A model generated the notes under the pieces. The model had not been told where the DNA came from and ran no database searches. It saw only the letters and a program-made list of their open reading frames with translations. The position numbers and the translations under genes are program-made. DNA of 28,348 bases from a virus: positions 1 through 28,348 of the IMG/VR virus record IMGVR_UViG_3300045945_000356. One strand, 5' to 3'. How positions within the stretch are numbered: the stretch's first letter is position 1; each line of letters starts with the position of its first letter. Shown piece after piece: positions 22,968-28,348 of this stretch.

Positions 22968-23583
22968 TCTCTCGCAGGCCGCGCTGCTTCGGCCAGGCCC
23001 ACTCTCTGGTGAGCCCGGGACTGAAACGCCTGATCCACCTGAGGAAGGGGATATCCCCATGGACCCGGAGGCCGAGCCCGTAGGCGAAGAGGAAGAACCC
23101 CCTCCACCCGGGCAAACCGCTGGCCTGGTGAAGGCAGAGGAGAAAGCGGCCTTTGATCCCCTGAAGCAGACGCTTGAGCTTGCCCAGCTTCTCCAAACCT
23201 TTGTGGCGGGAGGCCTCATTCAGCAGCGCCAGGATGGCTCCCTCATTGTCCCCGGCATGCAGCGTGCGCCTCTGCGCCCGGATTCCTCCTGCCACTGCGC
23301 CCGCTGCGGCCCGCACAACCAGAATCACTGGATTTGTATGCACTGTGGGAGCGCTCATGAGTGGGTCATGGTCAACGACCGGCCCATTACTATGCGGCAA
23401 ATCTTAGGCGATGCCGGCAAAGCCGGTGCCGTGCATCTCGTCTGCTCCAACGCCTGTGCCCTCGCCTACAAGCAAGTCTACGGTCAGTCGCAAATGTCCA
23501 ATCCCATGGTGGGGACCGATCGCCCCTACCCCATCGCCGGCGGTGAAGACCCCTACCAGTTCTTCATGCAGGGAGCAACATGA
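22945..23583 (+). CDS. Cys-rich protein with acidic linker
   Basis: 212 residues from the ATG at 22945 (AGGGGAA upstream). The first 75 residues are Pro/Glu-rich (AEPVGEEEEPPPPGQTAGL). A helix (LKQTLELAQLLQTFVAGG) is followed by CHCARCG, WICMHCGSAHEW and VCSNACALAYKQVYGQ, which could hold two zinc ions. Not recognised. It lies between terL and portal, and may be a head-assembly or packaging accessory protein. Confidence 0.68.
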   Translation: MAQPRIRDLSQAALLRPGPLSGEPGTETPDPPEEGDIPMDPEAEPVGEEEEPPPPGQTAGLVKAEEKAAFDPLKQTLELAQLLQTFVAGGLIQQRQDGSLIVPGMQRAPLRPDSSCHCARCGPHNQNHWICMHCGSAHEWVMVNDRPITMRQILGDAGKAGAVHLVCSNACALAYKQVYGQSQMSNPMVGTDRPYPIAGGEDPYQFFMQGAT

Positions 23584-23612
23584 GCATGAGTACGGCACTG
23601 GAGCGATTGAAC

Positions 23613-23660
23613 CTCCCCATGGCTAAAGCCAGGGGATTCCAGACTGTACCTCGCGGTACA
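23613..23660. repeat. Two adjacent stem-loops, the first like an IS200/IS605 end
   Basis: CCCC (23615-23618), GGCT-AA-AGCC and GGGG (23632-23635) form an interrupted stem. Its sequence and flanks recall the hairpins at IS200/IS605 (tnpB) element ends. TGTACC-TCGC-GGTACA (23645-23660) is a perfect second hairpin just before the next gene's ribosome site. No transposase is near, so this is either a relic or a leader structure. Confidence 0.45.
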
Positions 23661-23673
23661 TAAGGAGAGACCT

Positions 23674-23913
23674 ATGGCTGAAACCACCACGATTCGCGGC
23701 AAAGGCAAGAAGCCCATCTCCTTCTCCAAGGGCGGCCTGCACCGCAGTACCAACACCCCCGAGGGTGAGCGTATCCCTGCCTCCAAGATGGCCGCGGCGA
23801 AGCGCGGGGACTACGGCGCTAAGGCCAAGAAGCAAGCCTCCTTCGCCACCGGCATGCTGAAGGCGGGGCGGCGGACAGCACGCAAAAATGCTCGCAAAAG
23901 GAGTCGGTCGTGA
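23674..23913 (+). CDS. Small very basic protein 1
   Basis: 79 residues (AAGGAG upstream). It is rich in Lys, Arg and Ala (ETTTIRGKGKKPISFSKGG, KAKKQASFATGMLKAGRRTA, then RKNARKRSRS). It has few acidic residues and no cysteine, so it probably binds DNA or the capsid interior. It overlaps the next gene (GTGA). Similar short basic proteins occur near portal genes in phages, without known function. Confidence 0.72.
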   Translation: MAETTTIRGKGKKPISFSKGGLHRSTNTPEGERIPASKMAAAKRGDYGAKAKKQASFATGMLKAGRRTARKNARKRSRS

Positions 23914-24062
23914 TTTCTGATGCCCAGGCCAAGAAAGATGCCAAAAAAATGACGCGCCTGGGGAAACGCCTGGCGCAGCATGAAGACGACGAGATGGGAC
24001 AGCCAGCCGTGCAGCGTGCCAAAAAGACCCGCACGGCCACACGCGGGAAGCAAAGGAGCTAG
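23910..24062 (+). CDS. Small very basic protein 2 (GTG start)
   Basis: 50 residues from a GTG at 23910, seven bases after AAAGGAG and overlapping the previous TGA. It reads VISDAQAKKDAKKMTRLGKR, then a short acidic patch (QHEDDEMGQP) and a basic end (RAKKTRTATRGKQRS). The end of the gene supplies the ribosome site (AAAGGAG) of the portal gene. It is easy to miss because it is short and begins with GTG. Confidence 0.65.
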   Translation: MISDAQAKKDAKKMTRLGKRLAQHEDDEMGQPAVQRAKKTRTATRGKQRS

Positions 24063-24065
24063 CTC

Positions 24066-25814
24066 GTGGCGACCCAGGTCCTCAGGATGCCCACTACCAA
24101 CGGCACGCACGTTCCCGAACCAGAGACGACGCCAGGCGGCCAAAGGCAAGGCGAGCAGCTCCTGTGCCAATGGGTCCAGGGGTTGTACTTAGATGCACTA
24201 ACAGCGAGAAACAAATGCATTACCCAGACAGAATGGGACGATTGGGCCTCAGGGTACTGGGGTTCGTACTGGCCTGAAGCACTCCCCTCCTATAAGTCTC
24301 CTATGCAGATTAACGAGATGAAGCGCCTCATCCTCTCCGAACTCTCTGACCTGACCGATAATTCCCCCACCGTCTACGTCACCGCCAACCCGCGCACGGC
24401 GGAGCGTGACGACGGGGTGGAGCGTGCCATCCAGGCCTTCTGGCAGCGCTACTTTGTCGACCTCACCATTCTCGATGTGTGCGCTGACGCAGCCATCTGG
24501 CCGTGCGGCTTTTTTGAAGTGCCCTGGGACCCGCTCCTCGCTGGCGGTCAGGGAGAAATTGTGGTAAGGGCCAGGGCGCCGCAGACCGTCTTTCCCGATC
24601 CCTTTGCCACGTCGGATGAGGACTGGCGCTACGTCGTAACGCTCGATGTCATGGATGTCAACGAGGTGCGCCAGAAGTGGCCAGACCATGGGCACCGGGT
24701 GCGCCCTGATGTGGCGCAGCCCCAGGACCTCCAACCCTTTATGACCTCTCCAGGGAGGCCCTCAGGCCTGGGGATTTTGACGCCGCTCTACCCCATCTCC
24801 TCGCCCATCCCCTCAGGCGGCATGGATACGCGGGTGTCGGTCTATTCCCTCAGGTGTAAAGACACCACCCTCGAGGCCTATCCCTACGAGCACTTTAACA
24901 ACGAGGGCATCCGGCAGCTCCGGCGCGGGGTGCGCTACAAATACCCTCAGGGACGCCTGGTCCAGTGCACCGCTGATGTGGTCCTCTATGACGCGCAGAT
25001 GCCCTACGGGGACGGCTTTGATCTCATCCAAACCCTGCTCCAACCTCCAGTCCACCGCTTCTGGCCCAAGCGCTCCCTGGTGGCAGAACTCTTAGAACTT
25101 CAGCGTGCGGCCGATAAGGCTGAATCGCTCACCTTAGAAAACATGCTCCGGCTGCAAAAGGGCCTGGTGCTGGCAGACGCCAATTCCGGGATCGACAGCC
25201 GGACGTTTGCCGACATTCCCGGGCAAGTCATCTTAAAACGCCCGGGCTCGACGGTGGAAATCGTCAGGCCGCCGCCGCTCCCCCCTGATCTTGTCCTTTC
25301 AGGAGCCCGGTACCGCTCGTACATGCGCGAACTTTTGGGCCACCAACCCACCCGGGAAGGTGTGCAGGGGAGAGGCAATGTCTCTGCAGAGCTGACGGAA
25401 ACCGAGATTACCCAGGCCATGGGCTTAACCCGCCTCCGCGCCCGCTACCTCTACAAGGCGGTCTCTCGCCTGGTCTCGAAGGTCCTCGCCCGTATGGGGC
25501 AGTTCTACACCCACACCCGGGTCCTCCCCTATATGCAGGGCCAGCAGTGGAAGCCGGTTATCTGGGAACCCCTCAGGCACTGGGAGGAGTACGCGGCGCA
25601 CGTCGATCCGACGTCGTTTGCCATTCAGTCGAAAACCATGGTCAAGCGTCTGGCGGTCATGCTGGCCCGCATTGGTCGCATGGCATCGGACAAAGATCTC
25701 TATGACATTTTGGAATTTCCTAATGGGGAAACGATCGCGGGCCATAACCAGGAAGCGCTCAGGATGGCAGCGCAAGCCGCCGAAGCCCAGCGCGGAAGCA
25801 GGAGGGGAAGGTGA
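24066..25814 (+). CDS. Portal protein
   Basis: 582 residues from a GTG at 24066 with AAAGGAG eight bases upstream. The portal forms the twelve-subunit ring through which DNA enters and leaves the head. Family features: an N-terminal helical part (SPMQINEMKRLILSELSDLT), wing and beta segments (WPCGFFEVPWDP, then VFPDPFATSDEDWRYVVTLD), the long stem helix region (DKAESLTLENMLRLQKG), GQVILKRPGSTVEIVRPP and a C-terminal helical crown (ALRMAAQAAEAQRGSRRGR). Length and position two genes before the scaffold region fit. The end overlaps the next gene (GTGA). Confidence 0.88.
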   Translation: MATQVLRMPTTNGTHVPEPETTPGGQRQGEQLLCQWVQGLYLDALTARNKCITQTEWDDWASGYWGSYWPEALPSYKSPMQINEMKRLILSELSDLTDNSPTVYVTANPRTAERDDGVERAIQAFWQRYFVDLTILDVCADAAIWPCGFFEVPWDPLLAGGQGEIVVRARAPQTVFPDPFATSDEDWRYVVTLDVMDVNEVRQKWPDHGHRVRPDVAQPQDLQPFMTSPGRPSGLGILTPLYPISSPIPSGGMDTRVSVYSLRCKDTTLEAYPYEHFNNEGIRQLRRGVRYKYPQGRLVQCTADVVLYDAQMPYGDGFDLIQTLLQPPVHRFWPKRSLVAELLELQRAADKAESLTLENMLRLQKGLVLADANSGIDSRTFADIPGQVILKRPGSTVEIVRPPPLPPDLVLSGARYRSYMRELLGHQPTREGVQGRGNVSAELTETEITQAMGLTRLRARYLYKAVSRLVSKVLARMGQFYTHTRVLPYMQGQQWKPVIWEPLRHWEEYAAHVDPTSFAIQSKTMVKRLAVMLARIGRMASDKDLYDILEFPNGETIAGHNQEALRMAAQAAEAQRGSRRGR

Positions 25815-26029
25815 GTAAAGACCCAGAAATTACCAGCATACGGGAAGTACGTGGGAAAGATGGCTCGACCGGCTACCTTGTCGAAGGGGGACAGGGAAGT
25901 GAGGGGGTCTCTTTCCATGTCTCCAAAGAGACTATGCATGCGCTGGAGAAAGAAGGCACACAAACGCTCAAGGATACGCTCAAGCGCCAGATCGAAACGT
26001 CTCTCATAGGTCAGCGCTCGCAGGAGTAG
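25811..26029 (+). CDS. Small hypothetical late protein (GTG start)
   Basis: 72 residues from a GTG at 25811 that overlaps the portal stop, with GGAGGGGAA upstream. ITSIREVRGKDGSTGYLVEG reads as a beta hairpin, and SKETMHALEKEGTQTLKDTL as a helix. Not recognised; coupled to portal. Confidence 0.65.
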   Translation: MSKDPEITSIREVRGKDGSTGYLVEGGQGSEGVSFHVSKETMHALEKEGTQTLKDTLKRQIETSLIGQRSQE

Positions 26030-26035
26030 AGCGCC

Positions 26036-26206
26036 TTATTTCATAGGTACAGGAGCGCGTCCTTCGTGCTCCCGCACTTCTTTGAGGACCTGCTGAAGCA
26101 GCCACTGCGTAAACTTCGTGTTCCTGCTGGTGAGGAGTACAAACAATCTCACCTTTAACTCCCTGGGTATGGTGGCATTGACCTGCACCATATCGCCTCT
26201 TCGCAT
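26036..26206 (-). CDS. Antisense ribbon-helix-helix regulator within the late block
   Basis: 56 residues from the ATG at 26206 (GGAGGGGG upstream). MVQVNATIPRELKVRLFVLL, then NTKFTQWLLQQVLKEVREHE, fits the beta-helix-helix fold of Arc/CopG-type repressors and antitoxins. It is the only leftward gene among the late genes. Upstream are two copies of an 18-bp repeat and TTGACA (26288-26283), so it probably has its own promoter and represses itself. No toxin is adjacent. This is the layout of a moron-type insert. Confidence 0.72.
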   Translation of the reverse strand: MRRGDMVQVNATIPRELKVRLFVLLTSRNTKFTQWLLQQVLKEVREHEGRAPVPMK

Positions 26207-26224
26207 ACCCACCCCCTCCATTTA

Positions 26225-26274
26225 CTAGCTTACTAGTACTTTTTTGCGATTTTGTCCTAGCTTACTAGCACTTT
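26225..26274. promoter_or_regulatory. Two 18-bp direct repeats, probable operators of the antisense regulator
   Basis: CTAGCTTACTAGTACTTT (26225-26242) and CTAGCTTACTAGCACTTT (26257-26274) differ at one base and start 32 bp (about three turns) apart. They lie between the regulator start and a leftward -35 TTGACA (26288-26283). TAGTAA inside the second repeat could be the -10. The stretch is AT-rich, unlike its surroundings. Confidence 0.7.
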
Positions 26275-26456
26275 CTGCATACTGTCAATAGACTGTCAGT
26301 CCCTTGCTGCTCCATACTCCACCTGATGCGTTTCATTACCCCTCACTTTCCCTGGCAAGGAGTGGTCTATGTGTGGACCTGAGAGGTATACACAGAGTCG
26401 TGGCAGACGGATGCGGAAATCGTCGCGTGGTGGTCGGCGCATGTAAGGAGAACGCT

Positions 26457-26660
26457 ATGGCAGACGTGACATTTGTAACACCGCTATGGGAGCCGGGTGT
26501 CCAGCACGCCAAAATCGATTCGTGGACCTGCGGCGAGCCGGCCGATCCTCTGGGGGTGCTTTCTCCCAATGGGACGAGCCAGTGTAAGCCCATGTCCACC
26601 GGGTCGGGCGACATGGTGAACGACTGGAAAGCCACCTTTCCCGATGGAGGAAAGGGGTAA
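26457..26660 (+). CDS. Small hypothetical late protein
   Basis: 67 residues from the ATG at 26457 (AAGGAG upstream); the frame also opens at 26304 without a site. ADVTFVTPLWEPGVQHAKID, then a Gly/Ser/Pro-rich part. Not recognised. Its stop overlaps the next ATG (TAATG). Confidence 0.65.
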   Translation: MADVTFVTPLWEPGVQHAKIDSWTCGEPADPLGVLSPNGTSQCKPMSTGSGDMVNDWKATFPDGGKG

Positions 26661-27103
26661 TGGCAACCCTGCCACCGCTGGCAATGCTGCTGCAACAAGC
26701 CATGGCGCGTGGTCCGGGTGGACCTCCGGGCGCAGGGGCTGGCCCCCTGCCTGGGGGTCCGCCTCCCGGTATGGCGCCCCCCATGGGTCTTCCAGGGATG
26801 ATGCCCCCGCCTCCGCCAACCCCGGATGTGGGGACGATTATTCTGACCCTCTCCCGCATGCCCTCGCCCTATAAAGAAATGGCGGCCTTAAAGATTGCCC
26901 GGGAAGTGATTGGTGTGGCCTTAAACGGCTGCTACCAGCGCTCGCCCCAGGCAGCCAAGGAATGCTCTGCCGCACTCCTGGACGTCGATCAAGCCATGGA
27001 TACCTTAGGCGGCATGCCCGTCGATATGCTCCAGCCTCCCGCGCCAGGGATGCCCACCAGTGGCTTCCCCATGGGTGGTGGCGGCATGGCCATGGCAGCC
27101 TAG
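26660..27103 (+). CDS. Gly/Pro-rich head-region protein
   Basis: 147 residues with GGAGGAAAGG upstream. Residues about 18-55 are almost all Gly, Pro, Ala and Met (GGPPGAGAGPLPGGPPPGMA); the middle is a helical domain (YKEMAALKIAREVIGVALNG, then AAKECSAALLDVDQAMDTL); the tail is again Gly/Met-rich. Low-complexity ends round a helical core suggest a structural or assembly protein. It is coupled to the previous gene and sits two genes before the capsid gene. Confidence 0.68.
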   Translation: MATLPPLAMLLQQAMARGPGGPPGAGAGPLPGGPPPGMAPPMGLPGMMPPPPPTPDVGTIILTLSRMPSPYKEMAALKIAREVIGVALNGCYQRSPQAAKECSAALLDVDQAMDTLGGMPVDMLQPPAPGMPTSGFPMGGGGMAMAA

Positions 27104-27117
27104 AAGGAAGATAATCT

Positions 27118-27888
27118 ATGGCTGATCCAAACTGGAATGATGTAATCCGTGATAGTGCCCGATTCCCAGACACCATGCAGCTCGATCTGGGGAATGGCCA
27201 GGGTGTGGTGCGGCTGGGCGATTTGCGGCAGGCCTTTGTGCCCAAAGCAGAAGTCGACTCCTGGCGCCAGCGGGCCGGGGTCTATGCCGATGAGAAGCGT
27301 GTCCTGGAAGGCCACCTGGCGCAGATGCTTCAGGCTCTGCCGCAGCACCCGCAGCCACAGACGCAGACGCAGCAGCCAGGAGGCAAGCCCCCGATCGATT
27401 ACTCTGGCGATGAACTCTTAAACCCCATCTACCAGCAAAGCGTCGAGGCGATGCGGGTGGCGAGTGAAAACGCCCGGGCCATCGACGAACTGAAAAAGCT
27501 CGCCACGCAGAATGGTCAGATGTGGCAGGCCCTGCCCCAGCTCATCATGCTGGGCCAGATGAAGCAGTCCAACCCGGCCTTGGACCTGGACGCCTTAAAC
27601 CGGTTCCGCCAGGAACATCACATTAACGATCCGGTCTTAGCCTCCCGCGCCATGAACTACGAGGCCGATATGGCGCGGGTCAGAGCAGAAACGGAAGCGG
27701 CAACCCTGGAGCGAGCACGCCAGGAGTTGCAGCTACAGAACCCGCAAGTCCCCTACGCCCCCTACGGTCCGCCGCACACCATGCAGGTGCCAGCACCAGG
27801 CTTTAAAACCATCGACGAAGCCGAAGTCGCGGCACTCCAAGACCAGGATATCCTCAAGATGTTCTATCAGCCTATGGCGGCTGCATAA
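27118..27888 (+). CDS. Scaffold-like protein
   Basis: 256 residues (AGAAGGAAG upstream). It is helical and rich in Gln, Glu and Ala, with coiled-coil stretches (KAEVDSWRQRAGVYADEKRV; MARVRAETEAATLERARQEL) and a Gln/Pro linker (QPQTQTQQPGG). Scaffolding proteins direct capsid assembly, lie directly before the major capsid gene and look like this: low conservation, long helices, no catalytic motif. The call rests on position and composition. Confidence 0.72.
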   Translation: MADPNWNDVIRDSARFPDTMQLDLGNGQGVVRLGDLRQAFVPKAEVDSWRQRAGVYADEKRVLEGHLAQMLQALPQHPQPQTQTQQPGGKPPIDYSGDELLNPIYQQSVEAMRVASENARAIDELKKLATQNGQMWQALPQLIMLGQMKQSNPALDLDALNRFRQEHHINDPVLASRAMNYEADMARVRAETEAATLERARQELQLQNPQVPYAPYGPPHTMQVPAPGFKTIDEAEVAALQDQDILKMFYQPMAAA

Positions 27889-27906
27889 GACTGAAAGGGC
27901 CACACT

Positions 27907-28189
27907 ATGGCAGCAGGGGGTATAGGTAGCCAGCTATCACAACCGCCTATTACACTTGTCAATACGGCTAACGGTGTTACCACTAAGTACTTTCAGCCAC
28001 AACTGGTCGACGCGGTGTTCCGCCCTTCACCGCTGTTATGGAGGTTGACGCGTCTGGGTCGGCGTTTTCATGGTGGGGCAATTGTCTGGACAGTAGTAAA
28101 TCAAGAAGAACTAACTGGTGGGGCTTTTTGGGGTACGCAGATGTTGAGCACTGACGTGACAGACAGTGCTCAACCGGCAGAGTTGCAGT
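27907..28189 (+). CDS. Major capsid protein, exon 1 (gene interrupted by group I intron)
   Basis: 94 complete codons plus one base, with AAAGGG upstream. TTKYFQPQLVDAVFRPSPLL, then WRLTRLGRRFHGGAIVWTVV and NQEELTGGAFWG, fits the N-terminal part of a major capsid protein. Read straight through, a TAA follows at 28189-28191, but this stop is made by the intron: the exon ends with T28189, the first base of the next codon, and the intron begins at 28190. The remaining exon is outside the window. Without splicing only a 94-residue fragment would be made, so capsid production depends on RNA splicing. Confidence 0.82.
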
Positions 28190-28348
28190 AAACACCGCTG
28201 CTGCCTTGCCAGGGAAACCTGGCATGTGAAACCCGGTGAATTCGGGGAAACTCCTACCAGGTCATGCTGGGGACAATCCCGAGCCAAGCCGTCCATGTAA
28301 GCCGTGAGGCCCAGGGGGACGGAAGGCGTACAGACTAGAGGGTGACGA
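28190..28348 (+). ncRNA. Group I self-splicing intron (5' part, continues past window)
   Basis: P1: exon GCAGT (28185-28189) pairs with GCTGC (28197-28201), with the required U-G pair at the splice site. P2: TGCCAGG-GAAA-CCTGGCA (28207-28224) with a GNRA loop. P element AATTCGGGGAAA (28239-28250) and Q element AATCCCGAGCCAAGCC (28275-28290) pair as P4 (TCGGG/CCCGA). P5: CCAG/CTGG (28257-28270). P6: CCGTCC/GGACGG (28289-28294 with 28317-28322), carrying GCC-GTGA-GGC. R element GTACAGACTA (28329-28338), followed by GGGT that can pair with ACCC (28231-28234) as P3. Close to the Azoarcus-type IC3 core. The S element and 3' splice site are outside. Confidence 0.92.

Noticed and set aside
28189-28191. 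TAA as the real end of a 94-residue gene
   Set aside because: The stop is created at the exon-intron border, and a group I core starts immediately after it.
1-28348. tRNA genes
   Set aside because: I looked for the conserved T-arm GTTCGANTCC pattern on both strands with a matching acceptor stem and found none.

Overview
The window is part of the genome of a tailed double-stranded DNA phage or prophage. Gene order and families show this: a leftward early/middle block with RecT, a winged-helix replication initiator and an HNH endonuclease, and a rightward late block with large terminase, portal, a scaffold-like protein and the start of the major capsid gene. The DNA is moderately GC-rich, with strong purine-rich ribosome binding sites and several GTG starts. 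The replication initiator resembles those of Gram-positive (Firmicutes-type) phages. A Chloroflexota or Gram-positive host is possible, but the host is not decided by this sequence. No integrase, DNA polymerase, lysis or tail-tube gene is present.

Layout. 1-1555 (-): an IS110/IS116-type helix-hairpin-helix phage protein, interrupted by an intein that runs off the left edge. 1604-2017: a non-coding periodic array of two alternating short boxes. 2135-5400 (-): recT, two small unknown genes, a replication initiator and an HNH nuclease. 5457-5497: overlapping divergent promoters with two perfect palindromes. 5540-5956 (+): two ribbon-helix-helix regulators. 6119-16012 (-): about twenty mostly small unknown genes. 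Recognisable among them are a MoxR/CobS-like AAA+ ATPase with a VWA-like partner, a DUF3768 protein, a SWIM zinc-finger protein and a DUF4326 protein. Many genes in this block follow a GC-rich stem-loop and a Shine-Dalgarno with a C-rich spacer. 16013-17667: a nearly gene-free divergent region. 17668-28348 (+): late genes (possible small terminase, a fibre/neck-like protein, coiled-coil and zinc-ribbon proteins, TerL, portal, scaffold, major capsid). A lone antisense ribbon-helix-helix gene with its own tandem repeats sits among them.

The most striking feature is the number of self-splicing elements. There is an intein with a LAGLIDADG endonuclease at the left edge (host gene starts at 1555), a 259-residue intein inside the TerL nuclease domain (21416-22192), and a group I intron that interrupts the capsid gene after base 28189. 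The left intein gene and the capsid gene both run off the window edges. Taken as continuous reading frames they end prematurely or look absent, so they are easily missed.

The second unexplained feature is the 12-unit array at 1604-2017, with a period of about 37 bp (3.5 helical turns), lying between recT and the intein-bearing gene.
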